A DNA stretch of 64,000 nucleotides. Source: Cognatiluteimonas profundi. Lineage in GTDB: Bacteria; Pseudomonadota; Gammaproteobacteria; Xanthomonadales; Xanthomonadaceae. Under the pieces are notes generated by a model. It worked only from the letters and a program-made list of their open reading frames with translations, made no database searches and had not been told where the DNA came from. Shown here piece after piece: positions 27,120 through 35,950 of the stretch (its first letter is position 1; every line of letters begins with the position of its first letter). Location: the NCBI RefSeq assembly GCF_009792795.1, contig NZ_VKHQ01000003.1, forward strand, positions 859,601 to 923,600, in the 5' to 3' direction. The position numbers and the translations under genes were made by a program.

Positions 27120-27797
27120 TTACGCGCGGCGCAGTGCCCAGAAGCCGATGTCGCGGCGGTGGCGATAGCCGATCTGTTCGTACAGGCGTTTCGCGCGCAG
27201 GTTCTCGTGGCTCACATGCAGGAAGGGGATGCGGCCGCGTTCGATGTTGTCGTTCGACAGCATGGCGGTGAGGCGACGGGCGTAGCCGCGTCCGTTGAAA
27301 TCCGGATGCGTGCAGATGGCGCTGATTTCCTGGTGACCATCCATGCCCAGGCGCTCGCCGGCCATCGCCGCCAGGCGACCATCCTGGTAGATGCCGACAT
27401 AGCGGCCCAGCTCGATCGTGCGCGGCCGGAAGTAATGCGGATAGACCAGCGCGGTCAGCGCCAGCACGTCGGCGCGGTGCGCGTCGGCCAGCGCGATGAC
27501 GTCCGGCCCGTCGATCACCGGGATGGGCTCGGCGCAGGTCATCTGCGCCAGGTCCGCGAATGGCTCGAGTTGAAAGTCTCCGGATACGCGCGGCGCAACG
27601 CCGAGCAGCAACAGGGTTTCGCCCGGCGCGACCAGCGAAGCCAGCGCCTCGCCAACATCCACGTCGGCATCCCGCACGCCGATGAACGGCGCGAAGTCGG
27701 CCGGGTAGCGCGCAACACCTCCCGAGCGTTGCGCCAGCGCGCGATGGCGACTGGCCAGTGATGACCAGAATGGATTGTCGAGCTCGCAGGTTTCCAT
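27120..27797 (-). CDS. GNAT-family N-acetyltransferase
   Basis: 225 residues from ATG 27797. An N-terminal domain (about 1-110) precedes a C-terminal GNAT fold: IYQDGRLAAMAGERLGM (beta-strand pair), EISAICTHPDFNGRGYARRL with the acetyl-CoA loop NGRGYA, then PFLHVSHENLRAKRLYEQIGYR. The acceptor is unknown; FR47-like acetyltransferases of this shape modify amino acids or small amines. Single gene. Confidence 0.9.
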   Translation of the reverse strand: METCELDNPFWSSLASRHRALAQRSGGVARYPADFAPFIGVRDADVDVGEALASLVAPGETLLLLGVAPRVSGDFQLEPFADLAQMTCAEPIPVIDGPDVIALADAHRADVLALTALVYPHYFRPRTIELGRYVGIYQDGRLAAMAGERLGMDGHQEISAICTHPDFNGRGYARRLTAMLSNDNIERGRIPFLHVSHENLRAKRLYEQIGYRHRRDIGFWALRRA

Positions 27798-27961
27798 CCG
27801 TCGATTCTGCCTCGTCGGTCGCGCGCAGGCGAGCAATCGGCGCGATGCCGGCGACGGCTGGCCTTGTCGCGTCGCTAACGCCCGCGCGCAGATAGTGATC
27901 GACAGTCATGGCACGGCTTCGAGTCGCTGTCGTGGCATCGGCCAATGCTGGAGGTAGTGCG

Positions 27962-28222
27962 ATGGAAAAGACCAACAAAACCGGTGCGCCGGCGCCCGGT
28001 GGCGATCCGCGCACGGAACCGGTGGAGCGGCGCCCCATGCGTCCGCCGTCGCTGGATCCGCGTTCGCAATCGGCGATCGACAACATCGGCGTCGATGACC
28101 AGGCCGACCTGCTGGATGCCGCGCTCGATGACCAGCCGGGCGATCGCAATGCCGACGGGACGTCCTTCCTCGACGACGTTCGCAGCGACGGCGACCAGGA
28201 CGAGCGCAACGAGCGGCGCTAG
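27962..28222 (+). CDS. Small acidic hypothetical protein
   Basis: 86 residues from ATG 27962, with GGAGG at 27950-27954 as a strong ribosome site. Low-complexity, hydrophilic: PGGDPRTEPVERRPMRPPS, then DDQADLLDAALDDQPGDRN and a DEDERNERR-like end. Probably disordered; no signal peptide, no cysteine and no known family. Convergent with the SDR gene 22 bp away. Confidence 0.6.
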   Translation: MEKTNKTGAPAPGGDPRTEPVERRPMRPPSLDPRSQSAIDNIGVDDQADLLDAALDDQPGDRNADGTSFLDDVRSDGDQDERNERR

Positions 28223-28244
28223 GCGCGCGCCCCGGATCCGCCGG

Positions 28245-28844
28245 CTAGAACAGCCGGTAGGTCTTGCCGGTATCGCCGCCTTCCACGCTGCGGGCGAAAC
28301 CCAGCGCCGCGCGTGCGGCAGGCACCGGCTCGAAGCCGCGAAACAACGGTGCGTACTCGTGCATGGATTCCAGCAGCACGCCCGGGCTGACTGCGTTGAT
28401 GCGCAGCCCGCGCGGCAGTTCCAGCGCTGCACAACGCACGAAGGATTCCAGCCCGCCATTGACCATCGCTGCCGATGCGCCGCCGCGGATCGGGTCGGTC
28501 GACACCACGCCGGTGGTGAGCGTGATCGAGCCGCCATCACGCAGGTGGGGCACGGCGAGCAGGGCCAGGTTCACCTGCCCCATGAGTTTCTCCGACAGCC
28601 CGAGATGCCACTGCACGTCGGTCAACTCGAGCAGCGGGCCGAAAGCGACGTGGCCGGCGGCGGAGATCACGGCATCCAGCGGCCCGACCGACTGCAACGC
28701 GGCGTCGATGCTGTCGGCGTCGGCCAGGTCCAGGTGCACGTCACCGGTCCTGCGTCCGGCAGGGATCAATTCATGACGCACGCGCAGCTCCGCAGCGACC
28801 GCTCGCCCCAGTGTTCCGTTGGCACCGACCAGCAGGATCTTCAT
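28245..28844 (-). CDS. Short-chain dehydrogenase-like protein lacking Tyr-x3-Lys
   Basis: 199 residues. The Rossmann nucleotide motif is present as VGANGTLG (about 6-13) and the N-A-A-G-like element as ISAAGH. The expected Y-x3-K is missing; after TTGVVSTDPIRGG comes SAAMVNGGLESFV, then RINAVSPG. This pattern is typical of a short SDR subgroup of ~200 residues with NADP preference and unknown substrate. It could be a reductase with a different acid or a redox sensor. The 319-bp region upstream separates it from the divergent TPR gene. Confidence 0.88.
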   Translation of the reverse strand: MKILLVGANGTLGRAVAAELRVRHELIPAGRRTGDVHLDLADADSIDAALQSVGPLDAVISAAGHVAFGPLLELTDVQWHLGLSEKLMGQVNLALLAVPHLRDGGSITLTTGVVSTDPIRGGASAAMVNGGLESFVRCAALELPRGLRINAVSPGVLLESMHEYAPLFRGFEPVPAARAALGFARSVEGGDTGKTYRLF

Positions 28845-29163
28845 CGTCGTCTCCCTTGTCATCCATGGTTCGCCAACGCGCGCTGATAACGCAGTGTGGA
28901 CACTCCAGCGGATTGCATCGCGTGATTGCAGACAGGCGCGCCAGGCCGCGAGCGTGCGATGAGGCATCGTCGAAACGTCGCCACCGCTGCTCGCTGAACG
29001 CGCTCGCCATGCAAAGGATACCTGCCGGGCCGTCGCCGATGGCCTGAGCCGAGCAGCCACGTCGTTTGAAAAACAAGGCCTTGGATCGTGGCAGCGGCAG
29101 GCGGCAATCACGGCCCCGCCTGCCGGCCGCGACGCCCGCCCGTGGCAGCCCCCGGGGTAGCGC
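28845..29163. other. 319-bp divergent intergenic region
   Basis: It lies between the SDR gene (minus) and the TolB/TPR gene (plus) and should contain both promoters. No repeat, hairpin or regulatory box stands out and no convincing small gene was found. Confidence 0.5.
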
Positions 29164-30795
29164 ATGGATTCAGGTGACAGCGGAAAAAGACACAGGGGCT
29201 TTGTCGCAGAGCTTCACCGCCGCCGTGTCATCCGCGTGGCCGTCGTGTATGCGGCGATCGGCTGGGTGATGGTTGAAGTCGCTGCCACCGTGTTGCCGCC
29301 GCTCAATGTCCCCGCCTGGTCGCTCACCCTGATCATCGTCCTGGTCGCGCTCGGGTTTCCGTTCGCGGTGGTCATGGCCTGGCTGTTCGATCTCGGCCCT
29401 CGCGGCATCGAGCGCACCGGCCACGATCCAGTAGCCACGAAGCCCACGCAGCTCCATGTGGATGTTGGCCAGGCACGCCGGAAGCATCAGGCATCGCCGC
29501 GTGACGAGACCCGCCGCAGCATCGCGGTGCTTGCGTTCGTCAACATGAGCGGCGACCACGACAACGAGTATTTCAGCGACGGCATTTCCGAGGAAATCCT
29601 CAACCTGCTGGTGAAGCTGCCGCAGCTGCAGGTGGCGTCGCGCACGTCGTCGTTCTTCTTCAAGGGCAAGGAGATCGACATCCCGATGGTCGCGGCCAAG
29701 CTCGACGTCGGTACGGTCCTGGAGGGCAGCGTGCGCCGTTCCGGCAACCGCGTGCGCATCACCGCACAGTTGATCGACGTGGCATCGGATTCCACCCTGT
29801 GGGCGGAGACCTACGACCGCGAGTTGCAGGATGTGTTCGCCATCCAGGACGACATCGCACAGAGCATCGTCGATGCATTGAAGGTCACCCTGTCGCCGAA
29901 GGAACGTCGCGCGATCCAGTACGTCGCGACTGCCGACGTCGGGGCCTACGACGACTACCTGCGCGGCCGCAGGTACTTCTACTCGTGGAACCGGCGCGAC
30001 TCCATGCGCGCCATCGAAATGTACGAGCGCGCCATCGACAAGGATCCGAAATACGCCGCGGCGTGGGCCGGCCTTGCCGATGCCTATGCGATGCGTCATC
30101 GCTTCATGGAGCCCAGCCCCGGGCACGTCGCCAACGCCATGCGTGCAAGCGAGCGGGCGCTGCAGCTGGACCCGGACTCCGCCGAGGCACATGCCTCCCG
30201 CGGGCTGGCGCTGTACGTGAGCAGGCAATTCGACCTGGCCGAGCGGCAGTTCGAAACGGCCATGATGCTGAACCCGAACCTGTTCGAACCCTATTTCCTC
30301 TACGGAGCGATCTGCAGCTCGCGCGGAAACTTCGAAAAAGCCGCGTGGTTGTTCCTGCGTGCATCGGAGGTCAGTCCTGCCGATTACCTGCCGATCGTCT
30401 ACCTGAGCCAGGCCTACAGCGAGATGGGCCGGAAGGACGATGAGCGCAAGGCGCGGCAACGCGCGATCGGATTGATCGAGCGGGCGCTGGAAGCGAATCC
30501 GGGCGACGCGCGCGCCCGCTACATGGGCGCGGCGAATTTCGCGACCATGGGCGAGAGGGACAAGGCGATCGAGTGGGCCAACCTGGCGCTGCAGTCCAGC
30601 GATGACGAGCCGATGGTCTGCTACAACGCGGCGTGCACGTTCGCGCAACTCGACGAGCACGACCGCGCGATGGACCTGCTCGAGCGTGCCGCCGAACTGG
30701 GATGGGGCGCCCGGGCCTGGATGGAGAACGACAGCGACCTCGCCTCCCTGCGCCAGAGCCCCCGGTTCCAGAAGCTGCTGGCACGACTGGGCTGA
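29164..30795 (+). CDS. TolB-like/TPR membrane protein (adenylate-cyclase-associated type)
   Basis: 543 residues. An N-terminal cytoplasmic stretch (FVAELHRRRVIRVAVVYAAIGW) leads into two transmembrane helices (about 24-78). A periplasmic FlgO/TolB-like domain (about 118-250) has RRSIAVLAFVNMSGDHDNEYFSDGISEEI split over its start and FKGKEIDIPMVAAKLDVGTVLEG. Five or six TPR units (about 255-540, with AWAGLADAYAMRH and ALYVSRQFDLAERQFE) follow. The same domains occur C-terminal to class III adenylate cyclases, but no cyclase domain is here. Likely a scaffold or sensor; the function is not known. Confidence 0.85.
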   Translation: MDSGDSGKRHRGFVAELHRRRVIRVAVVYAAIGWVMVEVAATVLPPLNVPAWSLTLIIVLVALGFPFAVVMAWLFDLGPRGIERTGHDPVATKPTQLHVDVGQARRKHQASPRDETRRSIAVLAFVNMSGDHDNEYFSDGISEEILNLLVKLPQLQVASRTSSFFFKGKEIDIPMVAAKLDVGTVLEGSVRRSGNRVRITAQLIDVASDSTLWAETYDRELQDVFAIQDDIAQSIVDALKVTLSPKERRAIQYVATADVGAYDDYLRGRRYFYSWNRRDSMRAIEMYERAIDKDPKYAAAWAGLADAYAMRHRFMEPSPGHVANAMRASERALQLDPDSAEAHASRGLALYVSRQFDLAERQFETAMMLNPNLFEPYFLYGAICSSRGNFEKAAWLFLRASEVSPADYLPIVYLSQAYSEMGRKDDERKARQRAIGLIERALEANPGDARARYMGAANFATMGERDKAIEWANLALQSSDDEPMVCYNAACTFAQLDEHDRAMDLLERAAELGWGARAWMENDSDLASLRQSPRFQKLLARLG

Positions 30796-31183
30796 TCACA
30801 GGCCGGAACACCTGAATGCGCGAGCCGGATGAACATCGCAGAACAAGCGGCCATCGACGTTTCCGGAGTGGTGGAATCCTGACGCAAGCCACAGAAAACG
30901 CGGAGCGTCATGACAGAATCATCACGTGAGCGCAGTGCCTGCAGCCGCGCACGGACGATTCACATCGTCCATGCGCCGGCAGTAGTCGGCCGCAATCCCT
31001 GGACGGATACGACACGCGCCTCCGATGATTTCCTGTCGGAGGTCGCTGCCATGCGGGGTCGGCATTCCCATGTCGGGATCGGCCGGACGACGCCATCCAT
31101 CCACGCAACATCCAGCAGCGGTACGGCTGGCCATCCGATCACCAGCAAGGCCCCCAGCGACGGCCGAGAGGACAGTCACACCC
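30796..31183. other. 388-bp intergenic gap
   Basis: Downstream of the TPR gene and upstream of a small membrane protein. A reading frame of ~228 codons spans part of it (30910-31596), but it runs through the next two genes in a different frame and is not credible. No terminator with a T-run and no repeat was seen. Confidence 0.45.
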
Positions 31184-31372
31184 ATGAACAAAGACAAGCG
31201 CCTGTGCCTGTATGCGATCGGCTTCCATCTGGCCGCCGTCGTTTTCTGGTGCTATCTCAAGCAACACACGGGCCAGCCTGCACTCGGCCTGCTGATCGGA
31301 TGGAGCGTGTGGTCCGGCGCGAAGGCCACCAGCACGCTGATGCAGTTGTCGGGCAGTGGCATCGCACGCTGA
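31184..31372 (+). CDS. Small two-helix membrane protein
   Basis: 62 residues from ATG 31184 (GAGAGGA about 10 bp upstream). Two hydrophobic stretches, LYAIGFHLAAVVFWCYL and LGLLIGWSVWSGAKATS, are separated by KQHTGQPA, with a short polar tail. No family recognised. Codon use matches neighbours, so a real small membrane protein is likely. Confidence 0.55.
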   Translation: MNKDKRLCLYAIGFHLAAVVFWCYLKQHTGQPALGLLIGWSVWSGAKATSTLMQLSGSGIAR

Positions 31373-31429
31373 CCTGCGCCTGCACGGAGGCGTTTTTCCG
31401 CACGCCCGGTGCCCCGCTACACTCGCGGC

Positions 31430-31690
31430 ATGGGCCGCTGGTACGTCTACATCATCGAATGCACCGACGGCAGCCTGTACACCGGGATCGCCACCGACGT
31501 GGAACGGCGCTATGCCGAGCATGTCGCCGGCACGGGCGCCCGCTATACCCGTTCGCGGCCACCGTCGCGGCTGCTCGCGCGATTCGAGCATCCTGACCGT
31601 TCCTCCGCCAGCCGCGCCGAGTACGCGATCAAGCAACTGACGCCGGCGCGCAAGCGCGCGCTGTGCGCAGGGGACAGCGGCAGCGCATAG
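31430..31690 (+). CDS. GIY-YIG nuclease-family protein (YhbQ-like)
   Basis: 86 residues from ATG 31430. A single GIY-YIG domain: WYVYIIECTDGSLYTGIATD, with conserved Arg in DVERRYAEH and the metal Glu in AEYAIKQLT. The length fits UPF0213/YhbQ proteins, which are weak DNA nucleases linked to genome maintenance. Isolated gene; the next gene starts 80 bp later on the same strand. Confidence 0.93.
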   Translation: MGRWYVYIIECTDGSLYTGIATDVERRYAEHVAGTGARYTRSRPPSRLLARFEHPDRSSASRAEYAIKQLTPARKRALCAGDSGSA

Positions 31691-31770
31691 CCCAGCCGTG
31701 GTCCATGCCACCCGGCCGCTTTCACCTCGCGCGCAGTAGGCTTGGTTCCTTGCCTTTCGCGGAGTCGGCC

Positions 31771-32427
31771 ATGCGCATCCTGATCACCGGTGCCACCGGC
31801 CTTGTCGGCCAGGGCGTGCTGCGCGAATGCCTGCACGATCCGGACGTCAGCCACGTCGTCTCGCTTGGCCGCCGCTCCAGCGGACAGACCCATCCCAAGC
31901 TGGAAGAACTCGTGGTGCGCGACTTCGCCGCGCTCAATGCAATCGAGGATCGCCTGCATCCATTCGATGCCTGCCTCTACTGCGCCGGTGCGCAGGTGCC
32001 GGGCGCGAGGGAAGGCGCGTATCGTCATGTGACGTTGTTCCTGACCCTGCATGTCGCGCGGACGGTCGGGCAACTCAACCCCGGCATGACCTTCATCTAC
32101 ATTTCCGGCGCGGGAGCGGATCCCGAGAGCCGGATCATGCCGATGCGCGTCAAGGGTGAAACCGAAAGCGCGCTCGCTGCCCTGCCATTCCGCACGGTGA
32201 TGCTGCGTCCCGGCATCATCCAGCCCGGGGACGGCGTGCGCTCGCCGCATGCCGCACTCGCGGTCGCGTACACGCTCGCCGGCCCGTTGATGGGCCTGGG
32301 CGTGCGCATGTTGCCAAGGTTGATGACGACCACCGACCGCGTCGGTCGCGCGATGCTGCAACTGTTGCGGCAGGACAATCCGCCTGCGGTGGTCGAGAAC
32401 GCGGAGATCAACCGGCTCGGCGCCTGA
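31771..32427 (+). CDS. NAD(P)-binding epimerase-like protein
   Basis: 218 residues. The Rossmann start MRILITGATGLVGQGVLREC carries the G-x-x-G-x-x-G. YISGAGADPES and RVKGETESALAALPFRTVMLRPG correspond to the Ser and K-x-x-x-E region of the atypical SDR (YwnB/HTATIP2-like) group; the catalytic Tyr is not evident. Substrate unknown. ATG 31771 was chosen since upstream codons in the same frame are not conserved and overlap the GIY-YIG gene. Confidence 0.88.
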   Translation: MRILITGATGLVGQGVLRECLHDPDVSHVVSLGRRSSGQTHPKLEELVVRDFAALNAIEDRLHPFDACLYCAGAQVPGAREGAYRHVTLFLTLHVARTVGQLNPGMTFIYISGAGADPESRIMPMRVKGETESALAALPFRTVMLRPGIIQPGDGVRSPHAALAVAYTLAGPLMGLGVRMLPRLMTTTDRVGRAMLQLLRQDNPPAVVENAEINRLGA

Positions 32428-32571
32428 AGGTCACCCTGGCCTGTCACATCTACCGGAAGTGATGCTGGAAGGTGCGTCTCACCGGCAGGACGTCGTCGCG
32501 GCCCTTCGGGTGGATGTGCGCGGCTTCGTTGTCGCCGAGCGCGACGTGGTCGACCGTCCCGTGCGCGCGCG

Positions 32572-34584
32572 TCAACCGGCCTTGCGCGCGGGTGAGTAGT
32601 TGTCGAGCAATTCGCGTACGGCCTCCAACTTGACCGGCTTGACCATGTGATGGTCGAAGCCTGCTTGCCTTGCCCGCGCCCTGTCATCGGGCTGCCCGTA
32701 GCCGGTCACGGCGACAAAGACGGCGTCGGCGGTCTCGGGCATTGCCCGCAGGCGCCGCGCGAGTTCGTACCCATCCATGTCCGGCAATCCGATATCGAGG
32801 AACAGCATCTGCGGCGCCTGCTGGCGCGCTCGCGCGATCGCCCGCTCGGCATCGTGTTCCGAGGACGTGGTATGTCCCAACGCCTCCAACAGCAGGCACA
32901 GGACGTCCGCGGCGTCGGCGTTGTCATCGACGACCATGAGGCGCAGGGGGATGGGTGCAATACCGCCCGCGTCGGATGTGGCTGGCCAGTCCCTGGTTTC
33001 AATCGCTCCCGCGACGTGCGGCAGTCGGACGACAAACGTGCTGCCAAGGCCTGGCCCGTCGCTATGCGCCGAAACGCTCCCGCCATGCAGCCCCACGAGG
33101 CTCTTCACCAGCGCCAGGCCCAATCCCAAGCCTCCCTGTGATCGATCCGGCGACCGCTCGGCCTGCGTAAACAGATCGAAGACGTGCGGCAGCAACTCCG
33201 ACGACATCCCCATGCCGTCGTCCTGCACGCGCAACTCGACCCAGTCCGGACCGACATCCAGTCGCACGTCGATATGCCCATCGTTGGGGGTGTATTTCGC
33301 CGCGTTGTTGAGGATGTTGGCGAACACCTGGACAAGCCGCGTGCGGTCGCCTTGCAGCAGGACCGGGTCGGTCGGAAGCTTCAGCGACAGATGCTGGCGC
33401 CGGGCCTGCACGAGGGACAGCACCTGCTCGATCGCGTCGGCGACGACGCCATTGAGGTCCAGCGTCGCTTTCTGCAGTGACACCAGCCCGCGGGTCACGC
33501 GGGAGACGTCGAGCAGGTCGTCGACGAGGCCGATCATGTGCTTGACCTGCCGGGTGATGATCTCGCTCGTCTGGCGGACCATTGCCGACTCCGGACCCGC
33601 GAGCCGGAGCAGGTCCGCGGCAGAACTGATCGGTGCAAGCGGATTGCGCAGTTCGTGGGCCAGCATGGCGAGGAATTCATCCTTGCGCCGGTTGGCGGCA
33701 CGCAACTCGTTGTTCGCAACCACGGCTGCGGTGACGTCGTTGCCTTCGACGAAGATGCCGGTGACGGCGCCAGCGCCCGACCTGATCGGCTGGTACACGA
33801 AATCGATGAAGCGTTCTTCCAGCTCGCCGGAGCCGCGCTGCAGTTTCACCGGCGCCGCATGGCCACGGTAGACCTCGCCACTGGCGTAGACATGGTCGAG
33901 CAATTCATAGAAACCCTGGCCGCCGAGTTCGGGCAGGGCAACGCGGACCGGCTTGCCTGCCAGCTCACGATTGCCGACCAGTTCCAGGTAGGCCGCGTTG
34001 GCCAGGTCGAAGACGTGATCGGGCCCACGCAGCACCGCCATGATGCCGGGTGCCTGCTCGAACAGTCGCTGGAGCCGCTCGTTCTCCTCGATCCGGTTGC
34101 GCTCGTTGAGCACGTCCACCGTCGTTTCGTTCACCGCGCAATACATGCCTGCGATCGCGCCGCTCTCATCACGAACCGGCGAGTACGAGAAGGTGAACCA
34201 GGCCGACTCGTCGAAGCCCCTGCGGTTGATGGTCAATGGCAGGTTGGTATGGAACGAGGCTTGCCCATCCAGTGCCTGGACGATGATGGGATGGATGTCG
34301 CTCCAGATTTCGCGCCAGATGTCCTCGAATCTGCCACCCAGTGCCGAGGGGTGCTTGTCGCCCAGGATCTGCCCATAGGAGTCGTTGTAGAGAAACCCGA
34401 GCTCGGGACCCCATGCGACGAACATCGGGAATTTCGAGTTCAGGATCAAACCGACGACCGAACGCAGCGACTGCGGCCACCCGGCGGGATGGCCCAGCGG
34501 TGATGTCGACCAGTCGTGCGCGCGCATCATCGCCCCGACCTCACCGCCGCCCGACAGGAACACGGGCACGCCCGGCTCATTCAT
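32572..34584 (-). CDS. Hybrid sensor histidine kinase (PAS-PAS-HisKA-HATPase-REC)
   Basis: 670 residues from ATG 34584 (GGAGTGCA just upstream). Two PAS domains (about 40-160, with LGFLYNDSYGQILGDKHPSA, and 165-295), a HisKA with phospho-accepting His310 in AMLAHELRNPLAP, an HATPase (about 415-530; NILNNAAKYT, DDGMGMS, GGLGLGLALV), and a C-terminal receiver (547-670) with phospho-acceptor Asp597 in LFLDIGLPDMDG and Lys649. No transmembrane segment, so it is a cytoplasmic sensor. No separate response regulator lies nearby, so output must be through other proteins. Confidence 0.95.
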   Translation of the reverse strand: MNEPGVPVFLSGGGEVGAMMRAHDWSTSPLGHPAGWPQSLRSVVGLILNSKFPMFVAWGPELGFLYNDSYGQILGDKHPSALGGRFEDIWREIWSDIHPIIVQALDGQASFHTNLPLTINRRGFDESAWFTFSYSPVRDESGAIAGMYCAVNETTVDVLNERNRIEENERLQRLFEQAPGIMAVLRGPDHVFDLANAAYLELVGNRELAGKPVRVALPELGGQGFYELLDHVYASGEVYRGHAAPVKLQRGSGELEERFIDFVYQPIRSGAGAVTGIFVEGNDVTAAVVANNELRAANRRKDEFLAMLAHELRNPLAPISSAADLLRLAGPESAMVRQTSEIITRQVKHMIGLVDDLLDVSRVTRGLVSLQKATLDLNGVVADAIEQVLSLVQARRQHLSLKLPTDPVLLQGDRTRLVQVFANILNNAAKYTPNDGHIDVRLDVGPDWVELRVQDDGMGMSSELLPHVFDLFTQAERSPDRSQGGLGLGLALVKSLVGLHGGSVSAHSDGPGLGSTFVVRLPHVAGAIETRDWPATSDAGGIAPIPLRLMVVDDNADAADVLCLLLEALGHTTSSEHDAERAIARARQQAPQMLFLDIGLPDMDGYELARRLRAMPETADAVFVAVTGYGQPDDRARARQAGFDHHMVKPVKLEAVRELLDNYSPARKAG

Positions 34585-34850
34585 GCATTGCACTCCGACT
34601 GCTCCAACGCGAGGGGATCGGCCCGCAAGCGCGGACATCAACGCCGATCAATGGGGGTTCCGGATGATAGAAGCAAACGGCTGTTCAGTTTGATTGTGCA
34701 GCGCGTTCACGTCCGTGCGAAAGCCTGGTCGACAGCGATCCCGGCTGCGCAGGTCAGTGGCCTGTCGATCCGGGCCGCTGCGTTCGTCGCAATGAGCGAT
34801 GGCATCCGCACTGGCGCCTTCGCCAGCTCCAAAACCAAAGGAGGAACACC

Positions 34851-35210
34851 ATGTCGTACATCGATGGCTTCGTGATGGCCGTGCCGAGCACGAAGAAGGA
34901 CCAGTTCATCGCGCACGCCAACAGCGGCGATTCGGTCTTCATGGAATGTGGCGCGACCCGCGTCGTCGAATGCTGGGGCGACGATGTCCCCGAGGGCAAG
35001 GTCACCGACTTCCGCCGCGCCGTGCAGGCCAGACCCGACGAAACGGTGGTGTTCTCGTGGATCGAATGGCCCGACAAGGCCACCCGCGACGCCGGAATGG
35101 AGCGCGTCATGAAGGATCCACGGATGACCCCAGAATCGATGCCGTTCGACGGCAAGCGCATGATCTTCGGCGGCTTCGCGCCGGTCACGGAACTGGGCAG
35201 GACCCACTGA
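34851..35210 (+). CDS. DUF1428 family protein (YbaA-like)
   Basis: 119 residues covering one DUF1428 domain: MSYIDGFVMAVPSTKKDQF, CGATRVVECWGDDVPEG, FSWIEWPDKATRDAGMERVM and FDGKRMIFGGFAP. The ribosome site AAAGGAGG is at 34838-34845. The fold is a dimeric alpha-beta barrel, often seen near glyoxalase or GFA genes. Function unknown. The next gene, a GFA protein, is on the same strand 151 bp away. Confidence 0.94.
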   Translation: MSYIDGFVMAVPSTKKDQFIAHANSGDSVFMECGATRVVECWGDDVPEGKVTDFRRAVQARPDETVVFSWIEWPDKATRDAGMERVMKDPRMTPESMPFDGKRMIFGGFAPVTELGRTH

Positions 35211-35361
35211 TCCAGCGCTGTCGCGAGGCGACGAGCGAGGGCGCGGCTGTGAGCATGCGTCCCATGTGGGCGGCATCGTCCGCACCAGGGGCTTGCCACT
35301 GCAATTGATGATTCCAGCTTGGACGCCCTTCACCATCACCGTGCCCCGAGAGAACCACGAC

Positions 35362-35790
35362 ATGACCAGCACGCATTCCGGCACCTGCTTCTGCGGCACC
35401 GTCCAGATCGAAGTCACCGGCTCGCCCGAGGCGATGGGCTACTGCCACTGCGAATCCTGCCGCTCCTGGTCCGCCGGACCGGTGAATGCATTCACGTTGT
35501 GGAAGCCCGAAAACGTGAAGGTCACGCAGGGCCAGGGGTCCATCGGCCATTTCCGGAAAACCGAAAAGAGCGATCGCCAGTTCTGCACGACTTGCGGCGG
35601 CCACGTGATGACCGACCATCCGGGCTTTGGCCTGATCGACGTGTATGCCGCGATCATCCCGTCCATGGACTTCAAACCCGGCGTGCACGTGAACTATGCG
35701 GAAACGGTCTTGCCGATGAAGGACGGATTGCCGAAGCTGAGGGACTTCCCGGCCGAACTCGGCGGGTCAGGTGAGGCCGTTCCCGAATAG
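35362..35790 (+). CDS. GFA (glutathione-dependent formaldehyde-activating) family protein
   Basis: 142 residues from ATG 35362. The zinc-binding cysteines are complete: GTCFCGTV (Cys9, Cys11), YCHCESCR (Cys28, Cys30, Cys33) and FCTTCGGH (Cys75, Cys78). This is the pattern of the GFA/CENP-V fold. The named enzyme aids S-hydroxymethylglutathione formation, but many paralogs have other or unknown roles. No formaldehyde dehydrogenase gene is nearby. Confidence 0.92.
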   Translation: MTSTHSGTCFCGTVQIEVTGSPEAMGYCHCESCRSWSAGPVNAFTLWKPENVKVTQGQGSIGHFRKTEKSDRQFCTTCGGHVMTDHPGFGLIDVYAAIIPSMDFKPGVHVNYAETVLPMKDGLPKLRDFPAELGGSGEAVPE

Positions 35791-35950
35791 CGGGGCGCAG
35801 TCCATGGCAGACGGTCGATTTTGAGGCGTTGTCCACGGGGCTTCGCGCCACTCGAGGGATTCCGCGCACGCGGCGTTCCTCGACCAGCCAGGGGAATTTT
35901 CGGACGAACCGGCAAGGTTCGTGGATGGACTGACTGCTGGACAGCGATGA

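Noticed and set aside
27001..28209. Upstream extension of the exported protein at 26140
   Set aside because: The frame stays open for ~400 codons but overlaps the GNAT gene on the same strand; the signal peptide fixes the start at 27000.
30910..31596. A 228-codon plus-strand frame across two small genes
   Set aside because: Different frame from the GIY-YIG and membrane-protein genes; composition is not coding.
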